A stretch of 41,005 nt of DNA from Deltaproteobacteria bacterium (GTDB lineage: Bacteria; Desulfobacterota; GWC2-55-46; UBA9637): assembly GCA_016195725.1 (NCBI GenBank), contig JACPZB010000083.1:1-41005 (forward strand), given 5' to 3'. Both the position numbers and the translations under genes were made by a program. Positions within the stretch are counted from its first letter, which is position 1. Each line of letters begins with the position of its first letter. This document shows positions 19,310 to 29,041 of this stretch, piece by piece. The notes beneath the pieces were generated by a model. The model searched no databases and was not told the DNA's origin. It saw nothing but the letters and a program-made list of their open reading frames with translations.

Positions 19310-20395
19310 TTAATGAGGTAAGTCTGCAATACATCTTTTAACTATTGCCATTCCAATATCATACAGAGGAACAACCTCATCTATTTTACCTGTTGTGATG
19401 GCAGATTCAGGCATGCCAAATACAATTGATGTCTCTTCTGATTCCGCCATAGTATATCCTCCCATTTCTTTTATTCTGACCACGCCTTTAGCTCCATCAT
19501 TTCCCATCCCTGTAAGCACAACTCCCATAGCCCGCTCAGCCCAAATAGAAGCGCATGAGGAAAACATGGTGTCTACAGAAGGCACATACCTATCTTCCCC
19601 CCTTTTCTCCACAAGGTCAGTTACAATACCTCTGTTAGTTCTTTTAAAACAAAGATGATACCCTCCCGGTGCAATCAAAATATCTCCCCGCCTTACTTCC
19701 TCATTATTCCCTGCCTCTCGTACATTCATCGTGCATATCTTGTTTAATCTCTCGGCAAATGGTTTTGTAAAACCAGGAGGCATATGCTGCGACACCATTA
19801 CGCTTACCGGAAATTCCTCTGGAAAATGCGACAGAATTGTAGAAAGAGCAGGCGGACCGCCCGTTGATGAGCCTACGGCTATAACCTCAAAGCCCATCCC
19901 TGTCTCTATAGCGCTCCGGCGAAACTGAACCTGTTTTTTCACCTCCGGCTGCACATCCTGCAAGGTCTTGAGAATGCCCTTTTGAATCTTATCCATCTTA
20001 AGATAGGGAAGCATCTTTATCTTTCTATCAAGCTCATCTTTGATATTAAACAACGTCATAGAAGGCGTATGAGCGGGTTTTGGTATGAAATCAATAGCGC
20101 CAAGCTCCATGGCTTTAAATATATTGGTATCCTCATATCTGCTGCTTATAACAAGAACAGGGATAGGATTCGCTTTCATAAGTATCCTTAAAAATGTAAA
20201 GCCGTCCATAACAGGCATCTCAATATCAAGGGTGATTAGGTCAGGGGTAAGTTTCATTGCCTGCATAAGCCCTTCCTGCCCGTTGCTTGCTGTCCCAACC
20301 ACCTCCACTCTTCCGATAGATTCAAGGAGTTTAGTCAAGGTGCGGCGGTTGAACGCAGAATCATCAACTATCAATACTCGTAATGGCTTATCCAT
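19310..20395 (-). CDS. cheB: Chemotaxis protein-glutamate methylesterase/deamidase CheB
   Basis: Receiver domain + GSSTGGPPAL...QHMPPGFTKPFAERL...GMGNDGAKG. Confidence 0.96.
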   Translation of the reverse strand: MDKPLRVLIVDDSAFNRRTLTKLLESIGRVEVVGTASNGQEGLMQAMKLTPDLITLDIEMPVMDGFTFLRILMKANPIPVLVISSRYEDTNIFKAMELGAIDFIPKPAHTPSMTLFNIKDELDRKIKMLPYLKMDKIQKGILKTLQDVQPEVKKQVQFRRSAIETGMGFEVIAVGSSTGGPPALSTILSHFPEEFPVSVMVSQHMPPGFTKPFAERLNKICTMNVREAGNNEEVRRGDILIAPGGYHLCFKRTNRGIVTDLVEKRGEDRYVPSVDTMFSSCASIWAERAMGVVLTGMGNDGAKGVVRIKEMGGYTMAESEETSIVFGMPESAITTGKIDEVVPLYDIGMAIVKRCIADLPH

Positions 20396-20401
20396 AGTTT
20401 A

Positions 20402-21301
20402 TCAGCTCACGGTTGAAAATTGGGCATTCTTTACTCCTTTCAACGGCTTCCTATATACCATATCGTTTTTTAGATGCTGCAGTGCATATGCGGTAGATAT
20501 ATTCATCATAGATTCAGCGTGCCCCAGGAGAAGATAGCCGCCATCTTCCAACTTATCGTAAAAGTTCTGGATAACCTTTTTCTTGGATTCAACATCAAAA
20601 TATATTAATACATTTCTGCAAAAGATTATGTCCATATTCCGCAGCAAGCTCATCTTATTCCTGTCAATAAGATTTAAATAGCCGAACCTTACCATATTCT
20701 TTACTTCATCTTTTATTTTATGTTTTCCATCAAACTGCTCGAAATATTTATCTATTAAATTTTTATCCGCGCTTCTGAAAGAAGATTGAGTATAAACGCC
20801 TTTCCTTGCCACCTGCAACACCCGCTGGCTGATGTCATTCCCAAATATTTCTATGTTCCAATCTTTAAATTGGCCGGTTTCAAGGATAAGCATTGCAATA
20901 GTATACGGCTCCTCTCCCGTAGAGCAGCCGGCGCTCCAGATGCATAGGTCCTTTTCTTTGGTATTGCTTTCTTTTCTATTCTTTATTTCGGGAAGTATCT
21001 CTTCGCTAAAAGCCTTCAATTGACATGATTCTCTAAAAAAATATGTTTCGTTCGTCGTAAGGACGTCTATCACTGCTGATAATTCTTCGCTGCTCTTAGG
21101 GTCATATCTCAAAAATCTATAATATTCCTTAAAACTTTTAAGTTGATGCATTGTAACCCTGTTGGAAAGCCTTTTTTCCAGCAAGAATTTGGAGGAGGTG
21201 TCAAAAGAGAGACCGTAGTGATTGTATATATAATCTCTGATAAGGCGGAATTCCTCTTCGGTCATCGGCATATCGGCTTCAATAATGTGCATAATATTCA
21301 A
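20402..21301 (-). CDS. cheR: Chemotaxis protein methyltransferase CheR
   Basis: LTTNETYFFRE...IWSAGCSTGEEPYTIAML...IFCRNVLIYFD. Confidence 0.96.
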   Translation of the reverse strand: MNIMHIIEADMPMTEEEFRLIRDYIYNHYGLSFDTSSKFLLEKRLSNRVTMHQLKSFKEYYRFLRYDPKSSEELSAVIDVLTTNETYFFRESCQLKAFSEEILPEIKNRKESNTKEKDLCIWSAGCSTGEEPYTIAMLILETGQFKDWNIEIFGNDISQRVLQVARKGVYTQSSFRSADKNLIDKYFEQFDGKHKIKDEVKNMVRFGYLNLIDRNKMSLLRNMDIIFCRNVLIYFDVESKKKVIQNFYDKLEDGGYLLLGHAESMMNISTAYALQHLKNDMVYRKPLKGVKNAQFSTVS

Positions 21302-21314
21302 GGAGGCAGCAAAA

Positions 21315-21402
21315 CAGTATGCAGCGGGCAGTAAAAACTATGCGGTCAATGACAAGTTTTGTTGCGTTCTGCTTTCTGCATACTTCTTGCTGCCTACTGT
21401 CC
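21315..21402. repeat. Heptad array with inverted arms (CAGTATG / TTCTGCA type)
   Basis: CAGTATG CAGCGGG CAGTAAA AACTATG ... TTCTGCT TTCTGCA TACTTCT TGCTGCC TACTGTC; contains HEAT-gene stop codon. Confidence 0.7.
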
Positions 21403-23457
21403 TTTCAGAGCCTCCGCTATCTTTTGCCTAACCAGGTCATCCGTTTCTATCTTGAGACGGGTCTCCAGGCAGTTTCTTATAAAACCATTTTTTGTCCCGG
21501 AGAGGATGTCTACAACCTTAGCCCTTACATCCCAACTATTGTGCTCCAGCAATGGCAGGATATCGCTGACAGCGCCTTCCCTGTCTGTTCTTCCAAGGAC
21601 ATCAATCGCAACCTTAATTATCTCAGAATCATTATGTGATATGCATTTAGCAACCCATGGCTTTATTTCTTCAACAGCAGAAGGCTCTTGAGCAATAATT
21701 CTAGCCATTGCCTCAAGTGCTGCACACACAATCATTCCGTTTTCATCATCCACAAATCCCTTAATTGCTTTTATGGCACTCCCTTTGCCTATCTTACCCA
21801 GGCTCTCTATCGTAGTTGCCTTTACCCATATATCTTCGTCCTCAAGCAAAGAAAGGAGATGTTCCACCGCCTTTTCTGTTCTCAAATTGCCGAGGGCCAT
21901 TGCAGCCGCAATTCTCACATCCCTGTCTTCATCAGCAAGGGCAAGGATAATATCCTGAGCATATCCTTCCACAGAGCATCTCTCTATTGCATGAACAGCG
22001 GCCTTTCTCACCACAGGGCTGTCATCTTTAAGGGCAAGCCTTACTTTTTCAATCTCTGCTATTCCACCAATCCTTTCAAGCATGACAACTGCCTTTTCAC
22101 GCACATAAGGGTCGTCCGCGGAAAGCAACGGTAAAATATATGGGGTTACATCACGATCTAAGGTTCGCGCAACAGCGCACATGGCATCTACTGCGGCATT
22201 TCTCACATCATCAAACTCATCTTGAAGAAGTCGCATAACCTCAGGCAACGCCCTCTCTGGATTAATCTTTGCAATTGCAAGAGCTGCATTTGCCCGCACA
22301 TGGCCATAAGTATCTTTGAGCGCCTTCATAAGGACATTCTCGGATTTCTTATTGCCAATCTCTCCCAGGATAGAGCATAATAAGGCCCTTATCTTTTCAT
22401 CCTGGTCTTGATAAACGTCCAGAATCTCATCCACAGCCTCCTCTCCAAGCTTTATCAACACCCCCTGCGACTCATCAACTGTCTCATCAAAAGATAAGGT
22501 CTTGATTAAAGGCAATACTGCCTCTCTTTTCCCGCTCAGCCCTAAAATAAAGACAACCCCCTTCTTGACATTCGCATCGTGGCTTTTAAGGGAAGATGCA
22601 ATCTTCTCTATCGTGGAAGAGGTAAATTGAGAAATATGAAATGCCAGCTCCTGTGGAGGCAATGCAGCCGAAGCAGCAAGCCTTTTTAGAGCAACAACAG
22701 CAGCCTCTCTGCTGGAGGTTGAATTTTCTTTTAAGCCGTCTATGAGATAGGGTATTGCCTCTCTGCCGCCCACCTTGCCGATAAGGTCATATGCCGCCCT
22801 TTTTAAAAGCTTATCACCGCATGCGTTATACACCCCTCTCATGGGAATAGGCTTGCCTATATTTCCCAATGCCTCAAGGGTGGTAAACTTTAAGGTAATA
22901 TCTCCTTTATCCAAGATATCCAACAATATATCAACAACCCTCTTGCCGCCGATTTTTCCAAGCCCCTCTATAGCAGAAAGCCGAACATTTTCATCAGGAT
23001 CTTTGGCAGCATTTATCAATGCATCCACAATATTATCAATTGCCGTGCTCTCCTTTTTAGTGGTCCAGATTTCAGCGCCTATATCTGTTAGTACCTCTGC
23101 AATAAATTTTCTGACATCATGGTCTTTATCGTGCAGATTCTGAATAAGGTATGCGACAGCCTTTATACCAAGCCTTGTTAAACCTTCTACAGCTGAGTTT
23201 CTCAGGCCTGCGTTATCCTCAGAATGAAGCACATCAACCATAAGCCGCGCTACCTGAGATATAGCCTCCGCGTCCTTAAATGAAATGGCTGCGCTAACAG
23301 CGCTCTTTCTCACCCGCCAGCTCACATCAGCCATAGCCTTTTTAAGAAACGGCAATACCGCCGGCTCAAATGGCGCATCTATCAGCGCCTCCATGGACTG
23401 CCTCCTCATCTCTTCATCAGAGCTGTCTAATTTTTTCATTAGTTCATCTATTAACAT
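21394..23457 (-). CDS. HEAT-repeat protein of chemosensory cluster
   Basis: About 20 degenerate HEAT/PBS-lyase units (e.g. VRLSAIEGLGKIGGKRVVDILLDIL); start ATG 23457 behind AGGA preferred over ORF-track 23487. Confidence 0.88.
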   Translation of the reverse strand: MLIDELMKKLDSSDEEMRRQSMEALIDAPFEPAVLPFLKKAMADVSWRVRKSAVSAAISFKDAEAISQVARLMVDVLHSEDNAGLRNSAVEGLTRLGIKAVAYLIQNLHDKDHDVRKFIAEVLTDIGAEIWTTKKESTAIDNIVDALINAAKDPDENVRLSAIEGLGKIGGKRVVDILLDILDKGDITLKFTTLEALGNIGKPIPMRGVYNACGDKLLKRAAYDLIGKVGGREAIPYLIDGLKENSTSSREAAVVALKRLAASAALPPQELAFHISQFTSSTIEKIASSLKSHDANVKKGVVFILGLSGKREAVLPLIKTLSFDETVDESQGVLIKLGEEAVDEILDVYQDQDEKIRALLCSILGEIGNKKSENVLMKALKDTYGHVRANAALAIAKINPERALPEVMRLLQDEFDDVRNAAVDAMCAVARTLDRDVTPYILPLLSADDPYVREKAVVMLERIGGIAEIEKVRLALKDDSPVVRKAAVHAIERCSVEGYAQDIILALADEDRDVRIAAAMALGNLRTEKAVEHLLSLLEDEDIWVKATTIESLGKIGKGSAIKAIKGFVDDENGMIVCAALEAMARIIAQEPSAVEEIKPWVAKCISHNDSEIIKVAIDVLGRTDREGAVSDILPLLEHNSWDVRAKVVDILSGTKNGFIRNCLETRLKIETDDLVRQKIAEALKGQ

Positions 23458-23470
23458 TGCATTCATCCTA

Positions 23471-23534
23471 AAAAGTAGCGTTGCCATTTATTGGCAACGG
23501 CGTTTCGTTGGGGATAAACCCCAACGCTACTTTT
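23471..23534. repeat. Perfect three-way-junction (Y-shaped) element: 9-bp outer stem enclosing two 7-bp hairpins
   Basis: AAAAGTAGC [GTTGCCA TTTAT TGGCAAC] GGCGTTTC [GTTGGGG ATAAA CCCCAAC] GCTACTTTT. Confidence 0.85.
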
Positions 23535-24463
23535 CACACACCCATCTCTTTTTTCATCTTACCAATAAGTTCTTCAAAGGCATTCTTGAGGTAAGCTGTA
23601 TTTTTTCGTACATCAGGCGGCACCCTCTTAGCGTAATAGACAAGACCTTCTTTTATTTCATCCTTCAAGAGTTCATACAGATTACCATCTCTTATGCCTT
23701 TTTCTACGGCCTCCTGGTTATATAGAATGATATCTGAGGCAATTATCCTTGCCAGACGCTTCGCCTCCTCATGCTGGTTCGACAAGCTCACCATGACATT
23801 GTCACCCTGAGCCTGTCGAAGGGTCACCTTCATATCTCTATCTGCTATTTCTTTTATCTTTTGGGAAAACCCCGTTTCCTGCATGATTACAACCTCAAAT
23901 TCTTTTGGCTGTGTCTCTACCGGAGGCTTCCCAACTTGTTCACCTTTGCCGATAAGCTTTCTTATCTTGGGGACAAGTTGATCTGGTATATGGTGCATTT
24001 CCATATAATCATCCGCACCATAAATGGAGGTAGGCATTCTCTTATAGCGTGTCTTGTCATATACGGACGCCAGAAGAATAATCTTAATATATTTGCGCTT
24101 TTCGCTGTTTTTTATAAAATCGCATATCTCAAACCCATACATACCAGGCAGGGCGACATCCACAAGCGCTATAGGGGGCATCTCTATCTCCAGAAACTGA
24201 AGCGCCTCTACGCCATCTTTAGCAAGAATGACATCAAACCCATGGCCTGCAAGGAACTCCTTTATGGCATAGCAAAAATCCGGATTGGCATTCGCAACCA
24301 GCACCTTATCCTTTGCTTCCCGCGGCTGTCCCACAGACTGTTTTGGTTTTATAAGGAACGGCATCTTACAGTCATTACATATTATGCTTTTAGCGGATTG
24401 AGTTATCTCATCTGCATGAAATGTATTTGAAGTCTTACACCTGGGGCATTGAATATCCATCAT
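23534..24463 (-). CDS. Zn-ribbon + receiver domain protein
   Basis: N-terminal CPRCKTSNTFHADEI..IICNDC (MJ0042-type finger), REC-like ALVDVALPGMYGFEICDFIK, C-terminal helical domain. Confidence 0.82.
   Translation of the reverse strand: MMDIQCPRCKTSNTFHADEITQSAKSIICNDCKMPFLIKPKQSVGQPREAKDKVLVANANPDFCYAIKEFLAGHGFDVILAKDGVEALQFLEIEMPPIALVDVALPGMYGFEICDFIKNSEKRKYIKIILLASVYDKTRYKRMPTSIYGADDYMEMHHIPDQLVPKIRKLIGKGEQVGKPPVETQPKEFEVVIMQETGFSQKIKEIADRDMKVTLRQAQGDNVMVSLSNQHEEAKRLARIIASDIILYNQEAVEKGIRDGNLYELLKDEIKEGLVYYAKRVPPDVRKNTAYLKNAFEELIGKMKKEMGV
23778..23820. repeat. Palindromic repeat (TTCGACARGCTCA ... TGAGCCTGTCGAA) inside a coding sequence
   Basis: 13-nt arms with one mismatch; encodes LRQAQGDNVMVSLSN in frame. 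Confidence 0.85.
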
Positions 24464-24480
24464 TACTCCTTAAATAAAAC

Positions 24481-24586
24481 AGGTAAAGTTAAAACAGAGA
24501 TATAGGTATAAAAAACAAAACCTCTTGTTTTCTTTACCTTTACATCTACCTATACCTGCTTTACTTTACCTATGCCTTTACCTGTA
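24481..24586. repeat. Hexad array with inverted arms (AGGTAA / TTTACC)
   Basis: TTTACC TTTACA TCTACC TATACC ... TTTACC TATGCC TTTACC; opposite arm AGGTAA AGTTAA. Confidence 0.75.
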
Positions 24587-24588
24587 TT

Positions 24589-25026
24589 TCAGCAGCAATG
24601 TTTTTCATACATGGGATACAACACCTTTTCTTCATTATTGACCCGCTTCATGATGTCTTCATACACCCCATGAAAATCTTTATTAAACTCTGCTGTATTC
24701 TTTGCTATAGCGTCTTTATCAGGATATTTACCGAAGAATTTAAGAACCCTGTCCGCTATCCCCTTCATTGCGGTGGAAAATGTATTTACCGTTACGGATA
24801 CCATCTCTATGTTCATGTCTTTAGCGGTCTTTAAGAGGTCTGTGTACATTTTGCCATCCTCTTTTTTAATATGCGCAACAAGGCCGTTTTTAAGCAAACC
24901 CATGCGGCCGGCTATGCCTTGAATATTATTTGCCGCAACAAAACCCTTTATCTCCTCTAAAACCTGACCGACAGTCTTGTGTTCGCCTTTTAGTTCGTTC
25001 AGATAACTCCTGTTGAGCTCGTTCAT
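24589..25026 (-). CDS. Hemerythrin HHE-domain protein
   Basis: LKGEHKTVGQVLEEI...LVAHIKKEDGKMY...FHGVYEDIMKRVNNEEKVLYPMYEKHC. Confidence 0.8.
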   Translation of the reverse strand: MNELNRSYLNELKGEHKTVGQVLEEIKGFVAANNIQGIAGRMGLLKNGLVAHIKKEDGKMYTDLLKTAKDMNIEMVSVTVNTFSTAMKGIADRVLKFFGKYPDKDAIAKNTAEFNKDFHGVYEDIMKRVNNEEKVLYPMYEKHCC

Positions 25027-25075
25027 TGGTATGCCCTCCTTTTAGTTTTTTAAAAACGGGGCCGGTAATGAATAA

Positions 25076-25162
25076 AATCAAAGATTAAAAATAAAGATTA
25101 AAAATAAGGATTTTTTTGCGTTTTGATTTGTATCTTTGATTTTTGACTTTTGATATTTGATT
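25076..25162. repeat. Heptad array with inverted arms (AATCAAA / TTTGATT)
   Basis: AATCAAA GATTAAA AATAAAG ATTAAAA ... TTTGATT TTTGACT TTTGATA TTTGATT. Confidence 0.7.
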
Positions 25163-25263
25163 TTTTTCACCTCCTTTTTAGGATAATTTTTATAATGATT
25201 TTTCCTGTAGCTCAACAAACCTTTAGGCAGTTGAAAGTTGACGGATTTAAGTTAACTTACACC

Positions 25264-27759
25264 TTACAACTCCAGATTCAGCAAGGCTGTCATCTTTTTA
25301 TATCTCTCTGCCTGTATCCCTAATGCAAGTTCTTTTGCCTCTTTGATCCTGTTTTCATATATAAACGGTATAATCTGGGTGTCTCTTGTATGTTTGAATT
25401 CATCCCATATTGACTTAAGCTCCTTAATAGTTGTAACCATCTTCTCGTCTTGACTGCCTGCAAGAAGTTCTGCAAGGTTTCCGTCAATGCTACGAGTTAA
25501 ATCCTTTATTGTATGCGCATACATATCCCTTTTCTGCTTATCCGCCTCTTCTGTCATAGCCAGGAGATGGCTCCTTACCTCGTTTATTGTATTGAGTTCT
25601 ATCACCAGCATGGAGGTCTTATCCAGCTTGAATCTTCCCAGCCCGTGCTTCAGATTATCCATCTCCTTCTTGCACATGAAAGCCATCTCTTCCAGTATTC
25701 GCGCATTTTCCATGCCTTTGGTTGCGCTGGCCGCGGTCTCTATAAGAGCGGCGGATATCCTCTGGCTTTCGCCTTCCTGGCGGGATGAGACGGCATTTAT
25801 CTCCTGCATAGACTTCATCACATTCTCTGTATTTAACGCAATAATCTTGCTGCCGCTTGTCTGCTCGGCAGTCGCCTTTTTTATCTGTGACACAAGCCCT
25901 CTCATCTTTTCAACCGCCTTGACTATCTGAGCAGAACCCTGGGACTGCTCCTGTGTCGCCTTTGCCATCTGGTGGATGGTGTTGGTAATGGCCTCCAGAT
26001 TCTGCGTAACCTGTTTGCTGCCGCTGGCCTGCTCCTGTGTTGCCTTAGCAATCTTGAGACTCATATCCTGAAATGTCCTGAATTTATGCATTATCTCTTC
26101 CAGTATACCGATAGTCTCTGCAGAGAGCCTTTCCCCCTCCGCAACCTTTGCCATCCCCGCTTCAACTGAGGCAACAGCCCTTTCTATTTGGCCCTGAATG
26201 CCTGACACAATGCCTGTAATCTCTCTGGTTGAAGCGGCAGTCCTCTCCGACAGCTCCCTTATCTCATCCGCCACAACGCTGAAACCCTTGCCGTGCTCCC
26301 CTGCCTGGGCCGCAAGGATTGTCGCATTCAACGCCAGAAGGTTGGTTTCCATCGCCACATCGTCAATCACATTCACAATCTTTCCGATCTCCTTTGACCT
26401 TTGACCAAGTTCATCTATGACCGTTGATAGGTCATTCACAGATTCCTTTATCTTTTTCATGCCTGAATGGGTAAGTTCTACGGCCTTCATCCCCCTCTCG
26501 CCTTCCTTTGCCACCTCATTGGACAGTTCCACTCCTTGCCTCGTATGACCCTCTATCTCCTTTGCAGATGCGCCTATTTCTATAAGCGACGAGGCTGTCT
26601 CATCAGCGCCCTTTGAGATATTATCAATCCCGCTCGCCACCTCTTTAAGGGTGCCGGCTATCTCTTCTATGGAAACAGATGTGTCGCCGACAGAGACAGT
26701 AAGGTCAGCCACATTGCCGTCAACCTCTTCTATAGAAGCGGCCATCTCAAGAATAGAGGATGATGTCTCCTCAGACAGCTTTAAGAGCTGCTCCATGCCT
26801 TTTGCAATATCCTGCGCTATCTTATGAAGCTCTTCTATTGATGATGAAACATCTGTCATGGCTACGACCTGATCCTCCAAACCCTTTTTAATGCTGGATA
26901 CGCTGTCTGCAATCCTTTTTACCGCTGCATCCAGATTTACGGAAAACCCTTTGGTCTTGAGGATGACATTCTTCATCCCTTTGACGGCCTTATCCATAAA
27001 TCTGCTGTAATCGCCAATCTCGCTTCTGGCCTTAATCTCTATATCCTTTGATATATCGCCCTCTGCCATAAGCCGCGCATGGTCTGAGAGCCGGGACAAT
27101 GGGGCAGAAAAATCCGTCCTCATGAAATGCCATGAAGCCGATAGGTATATAATTGCTATAATAAGGCTTCCTGCAATGCTAATGAAAACCAGTCTTTTGA
27201 ATATCACCCTGGCCGTATCCATGAGTTCTTTGGCTTCCCTTTCTTCCATCTTTACCAGCTCATCCGCAAGGCTCGTCATTTTCTTATACCTTTCAGCCTG
27301 TATGCCCAGGGCAAGGGTCTTTGCCTCCTGAATCTTGCCATCGTATATAAATGGTATAATCTGGGCATCCCTTGTGGCTCTGAAGTCATTCCATGTGGTT
27401 TGAAGCTCCTTAAGAATCGCGTTCATTTTTTCACCTTTGACCTTCACAGCCTCTTGAAACCATCTGGCAAAGACATCGTCAATCTCCTTGCTCAGTTCTT
27501 GAATCTTTGCGTGGTATTTATCCTTTTTATCTTTTTCTGTCTCGCCTGTCATAGCGACTAATTGCGCCCTCACATCGCTCAGCCTCCCCTTTTGGGTCGC
27601 TGCCAGAATTGAGGCGGTATAATGTTTGTCATACATCTCGCCAAGAAAACCGTTTACCTCTTTCAAACCGTTGTAGTTTACATATGCCCCTATGCCGATC
27701 ATAAACAGGAGCGCCGCAAAACCGGCATAGAATTTTACCCTCAGGCTATGGATAGTCAT
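25264..27759 (-). CDS. Methyl-accepting chemotaxis protein with duplicated sensor region at the C-terminus
   Basis: Two TM segments, HAMP-like region, signalling tip [55 protein letters not shown]-terminal copy of N-terminal 4HB-like segment. Confidence 0.95.
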   Translation of the reverse strand: MTIHSLRVKFYAGFAALLFMIGIGAYVNYNGLKEVNGFLGEMYDKHYTASILAATQKGRLSDVRAQLVAMTGETEKDKKDKYHAKIQELSKEIDDVFARWFQEAVKVKGEKMNAILKELQTTWNDFRATRDAQIIPFIYDGKIQEAKTLALGIQAERYKKMTSLADELVKMEEREAKELMDTARVIFKRLVFISIAGSLIIAIIYLSASWHFMRTDFSAPLSRLSDHARLMAEGDISKDIEIKARSEIGDYSRFMDKAVKGMKNVILKTKGFSVNLDAAVKRIADSVSSIKKGLEDQVVAMTDVSSSIEELHKIAQDIAKGMEQLLKLSEETSSSILEMAASIEEVDGNVADLTVSVGDTSVSIEEIAGTLKEVASGIDNISKGADETASSLIEIGASAKEIEGHTRQGVELSNEVAKEGERGMKAVELTHSGMKKIKESVNDLSTVIDELGQRSKEIGKIVNVIDDVAMETNLLALNATILAAQAGEHGKGFSVVADEIRELSERTAASTREITGIVSGIQGQIERAVASVEAGMAKVAEGERLSAETIGILEEIMHKFRTFQDMSLKIAKATQEQASGSKQVTQNLEAITNTIHQMAKATQEQSQGSAQIVKAVEKMRGLVSQIKKATAEQTSGSKIIALNTENVMKSMQEINAVSSRQEGESQRISAALIETAASATKGMENARILEEMAFMCKKEMDNLKHGLGRFKLDKTSMLVIELNTINEVRSHLLAMTEEADKQKRDMYAHTIKDLTRSIDGNLAELLAGSQDEKMVTTIKELKSIWDEFKHTRDTQIIPFIYENRIKEAKELALGIQAERYKKMTALLNLEL

Positions 27760-27807
27760 ATATACCCCCTTTTCAATACGATAAGCGCCGCTGCTTACTG
27801 CACACTA

Positions 27808-28293
27808 TCATAGGGACACCTCAAGCAAACCCTTTTCCTTGCCTGTAAGCACCCTGTCAAGATTTATTATAAAGAGCAGCCCCTCCCCGCCAATGTTTAC
27901 TATGCCATCAAGATATTCGGCCTCAACCCCTTTTATCATCTCAGGGGGCGGCAAAAGACTGTCCTTGTGCAAGGTAATAATATCCGTAACATCATCAACT
28001 ACAAGCCCTATAATTCTGTTTTCCACCTGCGCAATGATTATCTTAGTTGACGGATTTACATCTGCTGATAGATTAAACCGCTTTCTCAAATCAATAATGG
28101 GTATAGCCATACCCCTTAAATTTATAACACCCTCAATAAATAACGGCGCCTTGGGCAGGGGCACAATCTTCTGATATCGTATAACCTCCTTTATCTGCAT
28201 GATACCCAGGCCGTACTCTTCTGTACCTAATTTGAGGCAGATCAATTGAACATCTATTGAAGGGCTCGGGGTTTGAGCAGCATCTTGTCTCAT
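27808..28293 (-). CDS. cheW: Chemotaxis adaptor CheW
   Basis: LICLKLGTEEYGLGIMQIKEVIRYQKIVPLPKAPLFIEGVINLRGMAIPIIDLRKRF. Confidence 0.94.
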   Translation of the reverse strand: MRQDAAQTPSPSIDVQLICLKLGTEEYGLGIMQIKEVIRYQKIVPLPKAPLFIEGVINLRGMAIPIIDLRKRFNLSADVNPSTKIIIAQVENRIIGLVVDDVTDIITLHKDSLLPPPEMIKGVEAEYLDGIVNIGGEGLLFIINLDRVLTGKEKGLLEVSL

Positions 28294-28985
28294 AATACGA
28301 TATCTTCCATATTAAAAAGTATTGCAAGGTTTAACAACATAATGAGCCTCTCTTTATGATGAACAACACCTTTGATAAACTCCATGCCCGCGCTTTCTTG
28401 AATATGCGGGGTTGACTCTATCTCTTGGGGATGAATCCTGACAACACCCATTATTTTGTCGGCTATCAAGCCCATCTTAATATCTGCATGAGAAGCTATC
28501 GCTATTCTGGTTTCAGGGCTCACTTCTCTTTCTTTCAAGCAGAGGCGTTTTTGCAGGCTCATGATATAAATTATCTCACCCCTTAATGATATTATACCCG
28601 GAACAAAGGAAGGGACAGATGGAACATTAATTATATCCCTCATTTTGACAACTTCCGTTATTTCGCTCAGTTCCAACGCATATTCTTCGTCATCTACAAT
28701 AAAGGAGAGAAATTGAAGCAGTTCGCCGCCCCCTTCTTTGTCCGTATGACTTCTCTTATAAAATTCTTCCTCAGTAGGCGCTATGGGGGTTTGGCGGGCA
28801 TCCTCTGGACGCGTATTGGAAATTTGAGAATTCTCGCTGCTTACGGGAACAGGCAACTGCTCAGGTTGCTGATAAGATTGTGACGCCTTCGCGCTTAATT
28901 GTATATGCGCAGCGTGATTATTTTTCTCCTGCTCCGCCGCCTGTTTTTTTTCTCCGGCCTTTTTTCTTATCTCTGCCATATCCAC
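28290..28985 (-). CDS. CheW-domain protein with charged N-terminal extension
   Basis: FIVDDEEYALELSEITEVVKMRDIINVPSVPSFVPGIISLRGEIIYIMSLQKRL preceded by low-complexity KKxAEQEK region. Confidence 0.92.
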   Translation of the reverse strand: MDMAEIRKKAGEKKQAAEQEKNNHAAHIQLSAKASQSYQQPEQLPVPVSSENSQISNTRPEDARQTPIAPTEEEFYKRSHTDKEGGGELLQFLSFIVDDEEYALELSEITEVVKMRDIINVPSVPSFVPGIISLRGEIIYIMSLQKRLCLKEREVSPETRIAIASHADIKMGLIADKIMGVVRIHPQEIESTPHIQESAGMEFIKGVVHHKERLIMLLNLAILFNMEDIVL

Positions 28986-29041
28986 ACCCTCACTCCGCGA
29001 GAATTACAAACCATGTTTCCCCCTCATTCATAGAATGCCGT

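Noticed and set aside
24589-24591. Hemerythrin ORF ending Cys-Cys-TGA as a possible selenocysteine codon, given selA in the window
   Set aside because: Readthrough gives only about a dozen codons of hexad repeat before TAG; no SECIS-like hairpin recognised immediately after; simple stop is more likely.
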